The position numbers and the translations under genes were made by a program. From Mesorhizobium_G sp050247155 (GTDB lineage: Bacteria > Pseudomonadota > Alphaproteobacteria > Rhizobiales > Rhizobiaceae), in contig JBFWUS010000010.1 of NCBI GenBank assembly GCA_050247155.1, positions 1-64,000 of the forward strand: a stretch of 64,000 nt of DNA, in the 5' to 3' direction. The notes beneath the pieces are model-generated. The model worked only from the letters and a program-made list of their open reading frames with translations. It was not told where the DNA came from and did no database searches. This document shows positions 20,448 through 29,501 of this stretch, piece by piece. Numbering within the stretch: position 1 is the first letter of the stretch; the number at the start of each line of letters is the position of its first letter.

Positions 20448-20572
20448 GGATCGCTTCTTCAGCAGCCTCCCGCTGTTACGATGTCGAGAAAAAATGCATG
20501 CGCGTTCGTGCTCCGACACGGCTTTCGTCTGAAGCAAGCTTTGAACGCGGTGGCTGGAAACGGGCGACAGGC

Positions 20573-21058
20573 TTATGACGTGTCGCGGGGTTCCGGCAGG
20601 AGCGTCGGCGCGAGGCCGGAGTGTAGCAGCCCGGCTTGGGCCGAAGCGAGATTGCGCAGAGAAGCCAGAAGGTCGGTGAAACGGCGGCCAGATAAAGCTG
20701 CGAAGTGAGGTGGCCGGTTGAGCAGGATGGGATCGCCATCTTCATAGGCTTCGCAACGATCCAACGCTTTGAATTGCCGTTTAATCGAACGCGCCGCCGT
20801 CCGGAAGCAGCGGGAATATCGTTTGGCTTCGACAATACTGTCGGTCCTCACCCATATAAGCGCCTGATGTACCGGACCGGCATCGGCGATGCAGTCCAGT
20901 GCGATGGCGACAGCGGGTTTCAGAATCCATAGGACTAAGCAACGGACAGGTCGCGAACGGCGGTCGAGACGGTCGGTCAGGCGGGCGAGCGCATAAAACA
21001 GCGCGATGATGCGCTTCAGCATCTCCCTTTCCTTCTCGATTGTCTCACTCCAGTCCAT
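20573..21058 (-). CDS. Conserved-looking hypothetical protein with an amphipathic/hydrophobic N-terminal helix
   Basis: About 161 residues from the ATG at 21058 (MDWSETIEKEREMLKR). The N-terminal 60 residues contain IIALFYALARLTDRLDRR and CLVLWILKPAVAIALDCIA, which could be one or two membrane-associated helices. The rest is arginine-rich (RSIKRQFKALDRCEAYEDGDP) and ends in a leucine-rich helix (FTDLLASLRNLASAQAGLL). I do not recognise the family. Longer in-frame starts exist up to 21274, but they would run through the upstream promoter and repeat region. It converges with lolA and appears to be a single gene. Confidence 0.55.
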   Translation of the reverse strand: MDWSETIEKEREMLKRIIALFYALARLTDRLDRRSRPVRCLVLWILKPAVAIALDCIADAGPVHQALIWVRTDSIVEAKRYSRCFRTAARSIKRQFKALDRCEAYEDGDPILLNRPPHFAALSGRRFTDLLASLRNLASAQAGLLHSGLAPTLLPEPRDTS

Positions 21059-21275
21059 TGCAGCCTCGTTCCAATCACAAGGCGCACAGTATGAGCACGG
21101 TGTCGGAGGGGGTGGATGAAAAAGACGAAAATAATTTTTGACGGATGGGCGAGAATGGCTGGAAGTGCCGGAAATCGCAGGGATTGCAGGGACAATCACA
21201 TTAAAGTCTGAGGTTGAGGCATCCCCCTTCCGGCCAAGGCGAACTGCTTGTCTCGCCCGTCGTTCGGACCCCATC

Positions 21276-21395
21276 CGTCATTCCGGGACGCGAAGCGGAC
21301 CCGGAATCCAGAGATGGGAACTGGCAGGTCTGGCGCGGCAACCCTTCAATGTCGCCGCTCTGGATTCCGGGTCCTCTGCGCCGCCCGGAATGGCG
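21276..21395. repeat. Palindromic intergenic repeat (about 37-base inverted arms)
   Basis: The left arm 21276-21312 and right arm 21359-21395 are near-perfect reverse complements. Each contains the core ATTCCGGG, then GCGGACCCGGAATCCAGA or its complement, with a 46-base loop. The layout matches dispersed RIME/RPE-like intergenic elements of rhizobia. It fills much of the 368-base gap between two convergent or facing transcription units; the remaining sequence shows nothing else that I recognise. Confidence 0.8.
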
Positions 21396-21426
21396 GGGCA
21401 GCGGGAAGGGGCATCGCGGCACTATG

Positions 21427-22308
21427 TTACACAAACAGTTCCCGTTCGCGCTCGGCCGCCTTTGTGATGAAGCTTGCGGCGACCTGAATGCGGCGTACCG
21501 TGCGCACGCTCTCATGATAAACGAGCCAATAGGAACGACGGATCGTCGGGATCGACGCCACGGGTACGAGATCCGGCACGGCGCGTGCGATATAGGTGTG
21601 CAAAATGCCGATGCCGGCGCCCGAGCGAACCGCCTCGACCTGACCCAGCGCCGATGAAATCGCGAAGCTGGCCTCCCAATTCCCGCTGAACTCCCTTGCA
21701 TAGTCCAGCGTCGGGTTGATCACGAGATCGGGTACGTAGCCGACCAGCCGGTGGCGAATGAGCTCGCCGCGCTCCGCCGGCAGTCTATGTGCTTCGGCAT
21801 AAGCCTTCGAAGCATAGAGCCCAAGCGTGTAATCGACCAGCTTCGCCGCTACCAGGCGCCCTTCCGTCGGCCGCTCCACGGTGATCGCAATGTCGGCCTC
21901 TCGTCGCGAGAGCGAAAATGAGCGTGGCACGGGCACTAGCTGGATTTTCAACTGCCGGTGCTGCGTGGTCAGTTCACCGAGCCGCGGTGCGAGAAACGTC
22001 ACCCCAAAACCATCCGGCGCGCCGATGCGAACCGTGCCGGTGATCTCCTCGCCCTCATCGGCGATTTCGGCCCGCGCGGCGATCATGTCGGCTTCCATGC
22101 GCTCCGCCACCGCATAGAAACGCTCGCCCGCCGGCGTCAGTTCGCTACCGGTCGTCAGCCGGCGAAAGAGTTTTGCTTTCAGCGCTTCTTCCAGCGCCAC
22201 AATGCGCCGGGAGACGGTGGCATGGTTAAGCTCAAGCCGCTTCGCCGCGCCTAGGATCTGCCCCGCCCGGGCTACCGCCAGGAAAATGCGAACATCGTCC
22301 CAATTCAT
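21427..22308 (-). CDS. LysR-family transcriptional regulator, divergent from mmsA
   Basis: 293 residues. The N-terminal winged helix-turn-helix reads MNWDDVRIFLAVARAGQILGAAKRLELNHATVSRRIVALEEAL, followed by the LysR linker helix and a periplasmic-binding-like effector domain (TGTVRIGAPDGFGVTFLAPRLGELTTQHRQLKIQL). The MNWDD-type subgroup often controls a divergently transcribed metabolic gene. mmsA starts 160 bases away in the opposite direction, so regulation of methylmalonate-semialdehyde dehydrogenase is a reasonable inference from position, not from motif. No clear T-N11-A site was picked out with confidence in the gap. Confidence 0.9.
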   Translation of the reverse strand: MNWDDVRIFLAVARAGQILGAAKRLELNHATVSRRIVALEEALKAKLFRRLTTGSELTPAGERFYAVAERMEADMIAARAEIADEGEEITGTVRIGAPDGFGVTFLAPRLGELTTQHRQLKIQLVPVPRSFSLSRREADIAITVERPTEGRLVAAKLVDYTLGLYASKAYAEAHRLPAERGELIRHRLVGYVPDLVINPTLDYAREFSGNWEASFAISSALGQVEAVRSGAGIGILHTYIARAVPDLVPVASIPTIRRSYWLVYHESVRTVRRIQVAASFITKAAERERELFV

Positions 22309-22468
22309 TGAGTGCCCTCCATGGCGCTCATCTACAAAAATTAAAGCGCGATCTTCAATCGAACTTTAGTTTATGCACAACGGTTGGGATTCTCCTCGCG
22401 TTGCTTTTCTCGACGGAAGGGCGACAATGCGATCATTCAATTTCAGGGCCAATATCAGGGAGAGAGAG

Positions 22469-23965
<1,497 letters not shown>

Positions 23966-23990
23966 CGCAGCCATCATCCTTTGTCTGAAG

Positions 23991-24019
23991 GGCGCGACCG
24001 CAGGGCCACGCCTTTTTTT
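23991..24019 (+). terminator. Rho-independent terminator after mmsA
   Basis: A GC-rich hairpin (GGCGCGACC, loop GCA, GGGCCACGCC; seven pairs with two internal mismatches) is followed by seven T residues. It lies 26 bases past the mmsA stop. Confidence 0.75.
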
Positions 24020-24122
24020 GCAAAGCTCGCCCCCCTTGCATGAGAGCAAATCCCTCCCCACATTTTTTGCAGGGAACAGCAGTTCCCGTGACGACAGACC
24101 GGATCGCAGAAGGAGTGACGTG

Positions 24123-24164
24123 ATGAAGACGTCAAAACCGGGCTGGATCGTTCCGGCGCGCTGA
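24123..24164 (+). CDS. Possible 13-codon leader peptide upstream of the secreted small protein
   Basis: ATG at 24123 has an excellent ribosome binding site (AAGGAG at 24110-24115, seven-base spacing). It encodes MKTSKPGWIVPAR and a TGA stop. The stop lies ten bases before the base of the hairpin that masks the next ribosome binding site. A ribosome terminating here would cover the lower stem. I therefore read it as a candidate translational-coupling or attenuation leader. Nothing is known about it, and it may be a chance ORF. A six-base-arm hairpin, GGGAAC-AGCA-GTTCCC, lies 36 bases upstream (24072-24087). Confidence 0.45.
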   Translation: MKTSKPGWIVPAR

Positions 24165-24173
24165 GGCGGCCGC

Positions 24174-24215
24174 ATATGCCTCCCTTGCCGGAACGCGATG
24201 GCAAAGGAGGTGTGT
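24174..24215 (+). promoter_or_regulatory. Ribosome-binding-site-sequestering RNA hairpin
   Basis: In the mRNA, CCTCCCTTGCC (24179-24189) pairs with GGCAAAGGAGG (24200-24210): ten Watson-Crick pairs with one mismatch around a ten-base loop. The stem can extend by A-U and G-U pairs to 24174/24215. The 3' arm contains the whole Shine-Dalgarno sequence AAAGGAGG of the gene starting at 24217. This is an anti-Shine-Dalgarno layout as in RNA thermometers or translational attenuators. Function is inferred from structure only. Confidence 0.6.
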
Positions 24216-24216
24216 T

Positions 24217-24528
24217 ATGACACACATATCTTTCATGAAATGGCTACGGCGGTTGGCGGCCGGAGCTTTGGTTTTGCTCACTGCATCCACTGTGCAGGCG
24301 CAGGTGACTTGCATGGATCACGATGATTTGGTGAGCCGGCTTCAGGTCACCTATCAGGAACGTCAATTCGCCTACGGCGTCGTGGGCAGCGTCGCGATCA
24401 TGGAAGTCTACGTTTCCGAGGCTGGCACGTGGACGATCATCATGACCGATATCGCCGGTCGAAGCTGCATCATCGCCGCCGGGGAGGGTTGGGAGCACAA
24501 CACGCCGGCTTCGACACCGGCGCTTTAA
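24217..24528 (+). CDS. Small exported protein of unknown function
   Basis: 103 residues. There is a signal peptide (MKWLRRLAAGALVLLTASTVQAQ, cleavage about residue 28 from the first Met). The mature part of about 75 residues has two cysteines (VTCMDHDD and GRSCIIA) that could form a disulfide, plus HDDLVSRLQVTYQERQFAYGVVG and EVYVSEAGTWTIIMTDIAG. I do not name a family. ATG 24217 has a strong Shine-Dalgarno (AAAGGAGG) that can be hidden in a hairpin, and a 13-codon ORF precedes it. The stop codon TAA lies inside the first bases of the 270-base inverted-repeat element, so the native C-terminus may have been altered by that insertion. Confidence 0.72.
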   Translation: MTHISFMKWLRRLAAGALVLLTASTVQAQVTCMDHDDLVSRLQVTYQERQFAYGVVGSVAIMEVYVSEAGTWTIIMTDIAGRSCIIAAGEGWEHNTPASTPAL

Positions 24529-24796
24529 AGCCTGTCGCGTCTTATCTGATCCATTCTGCCGGCGATGGTTTGGGACAAGATCGAGGGCTTCGTCGAAGGT
24601 CGGACTGGTTGTCCGGCCGAGACGAAGGCCGATGGAATTGGCCCAAACCAGCGCGGCCCTTCGGGTTTGCGTTTGGCGGACGCCCACGTCGTCAGCCCAC
24701 TCGGCCGGGCAACCAGCCCGACCTTCGCGACCTTCCTCGTGAATCGCCTCGCCAAACGGCAAACAGAATGAATCAGATAAGGCGCGACAGGCTTTA
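24526..24796. repeat. About 270-base element bounded by about 32-base inverted repeats
   Basis: Left arm 24526-24557 and right arm 24764-24796 are reverse complements with two or three mismatches (core AAAGCCTGTCGCG, CTTATCTGAT, CATTCTG). The interior has further inverted symmetry: a CCGGCC/GAAGG-rich segment and its complement. As a result, both strands can be read as similar short peptides beginning with LKPVA-x-YLIHS. I interpret it as a non-coding palindromic or MITE-like repeat, not a gene. It directly follows, and supplies the stop codon of, the upstream exported protein. It fills the 308-base gap before the DoxX gene. Confidence 0.75.
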
Positions 24797-24836
24797 GGCT
24801 GCCGCCTGCGCCACATCGCAATCGACCCGGGGCCTC

Positions 24837-25223
24837 CTATCGCCGAAACGGAAACAATGCTCTGAGCGCTGGATCGCGCAGCCACAGCCCGCCCCACATG
24901 AAGAGGCCTAGGTAAATGCTGAAAAGCTGATGGCTGAACAGCGGGCTGCCGGCGCGCACCTGTGTCGCCATGGCGCCGCCGAACAATCCCATGAACAGGA
25001 TCGAGGCCAGCACATTGGTGCGCGGGTAGATGTAAAGCAGCGTCAGCGTCAGTTCGAGAATGCCGATCGGCAGGACATAGCCGGGCGGCCAGCCGAGCGC
25101 GGCCATGGTTTCGTCGGCAACGGCCATGCCGAGCAATTTCGGCGTCACCGACGCGCCCAGCATGAACAATACAAACACACCGGACAGCACATATCCGATC
25201 CGTGTCATCGTGGTTTCACTCAT
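24837..25223 (-). CDS. DoxX-like family membrane protein
   Basis: About 128 residues with four predicted membrane helices: YVLSGVFVLFMLGASV, YVLPIGILELTLTLLYIY, LASILFMGLFGGAMATQV and LFSIYLGLFMWGGLWL. The pattern G-I-L-E-L in the second helix and the overall size fit DoxX-like (DUF6790/DoxX_2) inner-membrane proteins. Their exact role is unsettled; some are linked to thiol or oxidative stress. ATG 25223 (MSETTMTRIGYVLSG) is preferred over the in-frame codon at 25235. It is transcribed alone on the minus strand between the repeat element and the GntR gene. Confidence 0.8.
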   Translation of the reverse strand: MSETTMTRIGYVLSGVFVLFMLGASVTPKLLGMAVADETMAALGWPPGYVLPIGILELTLTLLYIYPRTNVLASILFMGLFGGAMATQVRAGSPLFSHQLFSIYLGLFMWGGLWLRDPALRALFPFRR

Positions 25224-25337
25224 TTCACTCTCCAATCGTTGGTGCCACGAGGACGAGCGCAGGATACCCGTCCCGACACAGGAGAGCGAAAATTTTGAAG
25301 AGGGTGGGGTTACTGGGAAGGCTTGATGCGGCGCTGA

Positions 25338-25985
25338 CTATCCGGCGGGCGATTGGGCATGTCGCATCAGCAGGTCGATAAGCCGCCCTGCTTCCTCGTC
25401 GGCCGTATCTTCTTCGCGCGCCAGGATCGCGTGAATGACGGCGACATGCCCTGCGGCCGATTCCGCCAGACCGTTCGGCGTGCGGTAGCGATACCAGAAG
25501 CGCCGGCTATGGGTTTGCAGCGGAGCGGCCAACCGTGCGGCGAAGGGATTGTCAGTCACCCCAGCCAAGGCGTCATCCAGCGACTTATCCGCTTCCAAAA
25601 AGCCGAGAAGATCCTTGGCCAGCACGGCGTCATGCATAGCCACCGCCGCCGCCTGAAAATTGTCGGCGAATTCACGGGTGATCAGGCGGGCCGCTGATCG
25701 CGCGAGAAGGATCTCGACGCCGCGCCGCGCTTCGAGCACCCGACGCCAATCCGCCGGATCGAGCGGCGCGATGCGGATGCCAATGCGCGGCTGGATCTCC
25801 ATCAGGCCCTCCCAGGCGAGCCGCTGGATCGCCTCGCGCACAGGCGTGCGGCCGAGCCCCACCCTGTCGATGAGCGTGCCCTCGGTGACGGAACTGCCCG
25901 GCGAAAGCTCCAGTGTCACCACCAGCCGCTCCAGCGCTCGATAGGCTTGCGCCGCAACGGGCGCGTCGGGTCGTGTCGGTATCAT
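25338..25985 (-). CDS. GntR-family (FCD/FadR-type) transcriptional regulator
   Basis: About 215 residues. The N-terminal winged helix has VTEGTLIDRVGLGRTPVREAIQRLAWEGLMEIQPRIGIRIAPL, the GntR recognition pattern. The C-terminal all-helical FCD ligand domain has EARRGVEILLARSAARLI and metal-ligand-type positions (DKSLDDAL, HSRRFWYRYR, HVAVIHAIL). ATG 25985 follows GGGAG, whereas an upstream in-frame ATG at 26015 would overlap the operator. Two identical TGATATATCA palindromes lie upstream (26002, 26057), one 17 bases from the start, so it probably represses itself and the facing gene. That facing gene is now a DapA-family remnant. Confidence 0.9.
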   Translation of the reverse strand: MIPTRPDAPVAAQAYRALERLVVTLELSPGSSVTEGTLIDRVGLGRTPVREAIQRLAWEGLMEIQPRIGIRIAPLDPADWRRVLEARRGVEILLARSAARLITREFADNFQAAAVAMHDAVLAKDLLGFLEADKSLDDALAGVTDNPFAARLAAPLQTHSRRFWYRYRTPNGLAESAAGHVAVIHAILAREEDTADEEAGRLIDLLMRHAQSPAG

Positions 25986-26001
25986 GGCGACTCCCTTTTT
26001 A

Positions 26002-26011
26002 TGATATATCA
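26002..26011. promoter_or_regulatory. Operator palindrome 1, TGATATATCA
   Basis: A perfect ten-base palindrome 17 bases upstream of the gntR start. It is identical to the second copy at 26057, exactly 55 bases away. Likely a GntR binding site. Confidence 0.68.
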
Positions 26012-26022
26012 CCATAAAAACA

Positions 26023-26331
26023 ATGCTGGCAAGGCTCAGGCTGACAGATATACGTCTGATATATCAGAGAGAGACCGATAAGCTCGATTATGCCGAGATG
26101 GAGCGCTGTTTCCAACTGCAGATCGATGCCGGCGTCGATGGCTTCATGGTCGCGGGCTCGCTGAGTGAAGGCCCGATGCTGTCTCATGACGAAAAGATCG
26201 AGGTGCTGAAGACCGCGCAGAAGATCGCCACAAAGAAGCCGCGCCAGCCGCGGGCTGGCGCGCGCCGCAAAGCGGTCGAAAAGATCGTCAACGAGGCACT
26301 CGCCACGCGGCCGAAATTGCCGAAGTTCTGA
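26023..26331 (+). pseudogene. Internally deleted DapA-family (dihydrodipicolinate synthase-like) aldolase remnant
   Basis: The open frame of 102 codons contains one clear DapA N-terminal block, LDYAEMERCFQLQIDAGVDG followed by FMVAGSLSEGPMLSHDEKIEVLKTAQKIA. This corresponds to strand 1 to helix 2 of the barrel (intact proteins are about 300 residues). After KKP the sequence jumps to a short basic tail ending KAVEKIVNEALATRPKLPKF, resembling the C-terminus of such proteins. The Schiff-base lysine region and the YNxP motif are missing, so catalysis is impossible. The most economical reading is loss of about 200 central codons with frame retained. The divergent GntR gene and two operators remain. 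It ends four bases before the convergent GNAT gene. Confidence 0.72.
26057..26066. promoter_or_regulatory. Operator palindrome 2, TGATATATCA
   Basis: The second identical palindrome; it extends to CTGATATATCAG. It lies inside the start of the DapA-like remnant as now framed, which suggests that the original gene began further right or that this end was rearranged. Confidence 0.65.
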
Positions 26332-26334
26332 GCC

Positions 26335-26967
26335 TCAGATCTCGCGGCCCGTCCAGATCGTTTCGCCAGGCTCGAGGTCTGGCGAGACGATCTCGGCAAA
26401 GCCCGACTTTTCCCAGAATTTGACGCCACGATGATTGGCGCGACTTGCGCCGAGCATCACCGCGTGGACGCCGGCATGCCGCATCTGGCCGAAACAACGC
26501 TGCAAGAGCGCCGCCGCAGCGCCCTTGCCACGCATGCGTGGCAGCAGGTCGAGATGCAAGTGCGCGGGATAGCGCGCTGCGGCTGACGGCGGCGTACGAT
26601 CCGGGTGATGGATCTGCGCCGCAAGCCGCTGGTCGGGCGACCATGTCGCAGGGTCGGACCCGGTTGGCTCGGCATATTGCCTTCGTAGCGCCGGCCACCA
26701 TTCCCGCTCCAGCCGCTCTTCGAACAGAGCAGTATTTGCGGCGCCAAGCACATAGCCGGCAACGCCATCACCGTCTTCCACAACGAACGCTAGATCAGGC
26801 TCCAGTACCGCATAAGGTCCGACATAGACATGTCCGAGCAGGCACGGGTCGGTGTAGAGTGTGGTTGCATCCTCGCCGTTGTCGCCGGTCTCCAGGCAGA
26901 CAGCATAGAGCGCATACAAATCCGACGGCCGGGCGAGACGTATCTCATAATCGCCAAAGCTGGACAT
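26335..26967 (-). CDS. GNAT-family N-acetyltransferase
   Basis: About 210 residues. N-terminal YEIRLARPSDLYALYAVCLETGDNGEDA is the first GNAT strand and helix. FVVEDGDGVAGYVLGA forms the central strands, and LHLDLLPRMRGKGAAAALLQRCF carries the acetyl-CoA pyrophosphate loop (R-G-K-G-A-A). VMLGASRANHRGVKFWEKSGFAEI is the C-terminal signature. The substrate is unknown; the DATTLYTDPCLLGHVYVGPYAVLEPD insert is seen in O-GlcNAcase-type acetyltransferase-like proteins. Start ATG 26967 (MSSFGDYEIR) is taken over 26985. It follows purH by 18 bases on the same strand and is probably cotranscribed with it. Confidence 0.87.
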   Translation of the reverse strand: MSSFGDYEIRLARPSDLYALYAVCLETGDNGEDATTLYTDPCLLGHVYVGPYAVLEPDLAFVVEDGDGVAGYVLGAANTALFEERLEREWWPALRRQYAEPTGSDPATWSPDQRLAAQIHHPDRTPPSAAARYPAHLHLDLLPRMRGKGAAAALLQRCFGQMRHAGVHAVMLGASRANHRGVKFWEKSGFAEIVSPDLEPGETIWTGREI

Positions 26968-26985
26968 ATCGTTTCGGCTCCGCAA

Positions 26986-28602
26986 TCAGTGTCTGAAATG
27001 GCGCGTGCCAGTAAACACCATCGCGATGCCGTGCTGATCGGCGGCGGCGATCACTTTGTCGTCGTTCATCGAACCGCCAGGCTGGATGACCGCCGTGGCC
27101 CCCGCTTCCACCGCCGCCAGAAGCCCGTCGGGGAACGGAAAGAACGCATCCGACGCGACGACCGAGCCCTTCGCCATCGACTGCGTCAGCCCGGCAGCTT
27201 CGGCAGCGTCCTCCGCCTTGCGCGCGGCGATGCGCGACGAATCCACGCGGCTCATCTGGCCGGCCCCAACGCCGACGGTGGCGCCGTCCTTCACATAGAC
27301 GATGGCGTTCGATTTGACATGTTTGGCCACGCGGAAGGCAAACATCAGGTCTGCCATTTCCACCTCGGTCGGCGCACGTTTCGTGACGACCCTCAGCGAC
27401 ATGTCGTCGACCACTGCGTTGTCGCGCGACTGAACCAAAAGGCCGCCGGACACGGACTTAACCGTCAGGCCCGCGCTGCGGGGATCGGGTAACCCGCCGG
27501 TCAGCAGCAGGCGCAAATTTTTCTTTGCCGCGATGATCGCTTGCGCCTCTTCGCTGGCGTCGGGCGCGATGATCACCTCGGTGAACACCTTGACGATCTC
27601 CTCGGCGGCCGCCGCATCCAGCGGCCGGTTGACCGCGACGATACCGCCAAAGGCCGAAACCGGATCGCAGGCCAACGCCTTGCGATACGCCTCGACGAGC
27701 GTTACGCCCATTGCCACGCCGCATGGATTGGCGTGCTTGATGATCGCCACCGCCGCCGACTTCTGCGGATCGAACTCGCCGACGAGTTCGAAGGCGGCGT
27801 CGGTATCGTTGATATTGTTGTAGGAAAGCTGCTTGCCCTGCACCTGCCGCGCGGTCGCGACGCCGGGCCGTTGCTCACCATCAAGATAGAGCCCTGCAGC
27901 CTGATGCGGGTTTTCGCCATAGCGCATCACCGAATCCAGCGTGCCGCCGAAAGCGCGCCAGGTCGGATGTTCGACGCCAAGCGTTTCTGCGAACCAGCCG
28001 GAGATCGCCGCGTCATAGGCCGCGGTGCGCGCATATGCCTTGGCAGCGAGTTTCTTACGGAACTCGTAGCTCAGGCTCCCGAAATTGAGATCAAGCGCAT
28101 TGAGCACTGAGCCGTAATCTTCCGGATCCGTAACAACCGCAACATAGGCATGATTTTTTGCGGCGGCGCGGATCATCGCCGGGCCGCCTATGTCGATATT
28201 CTCAACCGTGGTCGGATAGTCGCCGCCCGAGCGACGTACTTCCTCGAACGGATAGAGATTCACCACGATGAGGTCGATCGCCTCGATGCCATGCGCCTCC
28301 ATCGCAGCGGCATGCTCGGGATCATCGCGCACGCCGAGCAGAGCGCCGTGCACGCCCGGGTGCAGCGTCTTGACGCGGCCGTCCATGATTTCGGGAAAGC
28401 CGGTCAGTTCCGACACATCTCGTACCGGAATGCCTGCCGCCGCGATTGATTTCGCGGTGCCGCCGGTCGAAATCAAATGTACGCCGGCCTTGTGCAACGC
28501 ACGAGCGAAATCGATCAGCCCGGTCTTGTCGGAAACAGAGATCAGCGCGCGGCGGACGGCCACCAGATCAGGGACAGGCAGCTTTTTCGAGACGACGGCC
28601 AT
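26986..28602 (-). CDS. purH: Bifunctional AICAR formyltransferase / IMP cyclohydrolase PurH
   Basis: About 538 residues. The N-terminal IMP cyclohydrolase (MGS-like) domain has ALISVSDKTGLIDFARALHKAGVHLISTGGTAKS and HPGVHGALLG. The formyltransferase domain has RYGENPHQAAGLY, the catalytic KHANPCGVA, SAFGGIVAVNRP and the C-terminal ASDAFFPFPDGLLAAVEAGATAVIQPGGSMND. It carries out the last two steps of de novo IMP synthesis. ATG 28602 gives MAVVSKKLPVPDLV, the common rhizobial N-terminus; a second ATG lies two codons upstream. The 172-base gap upstream shows no gene, and I recognised no riboswitch in it. Confidence 0.97.
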   Translation of the reverse strand: MAVVSKKLPVPDLVAVRRALISVSDKTGLIDFARALHKAGVHLISTGGTAKSIAAAGIPVRDVSELTGFPEIMDGRVKTLHPGVHGALLGVRDDPEHAAAMEAHGIEAIDLIVVNLYPFEEVRRSGGDYPTTVENIDIGGPAMIRAAAKNHAYVAVVTDPEDYGSVLNALDLNFGSLSYEFRKKLAAKAYARTAAYDAAISGWFAETLGVEHPTWRAFGGTLDSVMRYGENPHQAAGLYLDGEQRPGVATARQVQGKQLSYNNINDTDAAFELVGEFDPQKSAAVAIIKHANPCGVAMGVTLVEAYRKALACDPVSAFGGIVAVNRPLDAAAAEEIVKVFTEVIIAPDASEEAQAIIAAKKNLRLLLTGGLPDPRSAGLTVKSVSGGLLVQSRDNAVVDDMSLRVVTKRAPTEVEMADLMFAFRVAKHVKSNAIVYVKDGATVGVGAGQMSRVDSSRIAARKAEDAAEAAGLTQSMAKGSVVASDAFFPFPDGLLAAVEAGATAVIQPGGSMNDDKVIAAADQHGIAMVFTGTRHFRH

Positions 28603-28774
28603 GGACAAAATTCCGATTTCGACGCGCCCCTAGCACAGCAATCGCTTTTCGCGAATAGACAAGTGCGCGCAGACCGCGCGGTCCGGTGATGTGGCTTGGC
28701 TACGGAGGTCGGTCGGCTTCGAGTTCAGCGGAAATTTTGGTCGCTTGTGCTTTTACGCATGGCCTGAACCAATC

Positions 28775-29500
28775 CTATTTTATCCTGGCCATCATTGGAT
28801 CGAGCTCCTTGCCGCCGAAGACGATTTGTAGGAACTCAATCAACCAGCGCTTCAGATGCGTGTCCCAGATCAGCCGACCGCCCAGATGGTCTCGGCCCTG
28901 CTGTGCGCCGGGCAGTTCGAAACGATGCGCGCCGCGCACCACCCAGCGCTGCATCATCACGCGCGTCAGTTCGGCGTGGAACTGGATGCCCCAAGCCGTA
29001 TCGCCATAGCGGAAAGCCTGGTTCGGATAGGTTTCGGCGGTCGCCAGCAACGTCGCCCCCTTGGGCAGCGTAAAACCCTCGCGATGGAACTGATAGACCA
29101 TCTCGGGCCAATGCATCAGCGCGCGGCCATGTTCGGTGGCGCGCAGCGGATACCAGCCGATCTCGACATGGCCCTCCTGATGCGGATCGACCGAACCGCC
29201 GAGATGGTTGCACAGCATCTGCGCGCCGAGGCAAATGCCCAGGAACGGCTTTTTTTCCTTCAGGGGAACCGCCAGCCAGTCGGTTTCGCGCTTGACGAAA
29301 TCGTCCTCGTCGTTGGCGCTCATCGGCCCGCCGAACACCACGGCGCCGGAATGCGCTTCCAGCGTCTCCGGCAGGTGATCGCCGAGCGGCGGCCGGCGGA
29401 TGTCGAGATCAAAGCCTTTTTCGGTGAGAAGCTGACCGACCCGTCCCGGACTGGACGTTTCCTGATGCAGCACGATCAGGATTTTGGGTCGGTCGTTCAT
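28775..29500 (-). CDS. Class I glutamine amidotransferase-like protein
   Basis: About 241 residues. The triad region is visible: the nucleophile in PFLGICLGAQMLCNHLGG (Cys about residue 90) and the histidine in AWGIQFHAELTR. The N-terminus MNDRPKILIVLHQETSSPGRVGQLLTEKGFDLDIRRP is typical of the GMP-synthase-like amidotransferase family often annotated as glutamine amidotransferase (GuaA-like). No synthetase domain is fused, so the ammonia acceptor is unknown. The start at 29500 lies one base after the terB stop, so it is likely translated from the same mRNA as terB and perhaps the hem cluster. Confidence 0.88.
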   Translation of the reverse strand: MNDRPKILIVLHQETSSPGRVGQLLTEKGFDLDIRRPPLGDHLPETLEAHSGAVVFGGPMSANDEDDFVKRETDWLAVPLKEKKPFLGICLGAQMLCNHLGGSVDPHQEGHVEIGWYPLRATEHGRALMHWPEMVYQFHREGFTLPKGATLLATAETYPNQAFRYGDTAWGIQFHAELTRVMMQRWVVRGAHRFELPGAQQGRDHLGGRLIWDTHLKRWLIEFLQIVFGGKELDPMMARIK

Positions 29501-29501
29501 G

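Noticed and set aside
24525..24821. Small ORFs on both strands with LKPVA-x-YLIHS N-termini
   Set aside because: They are the two strands of the same inverted-repeat element; symmetry explains the similar peptides, and no ribosome binding site is present.
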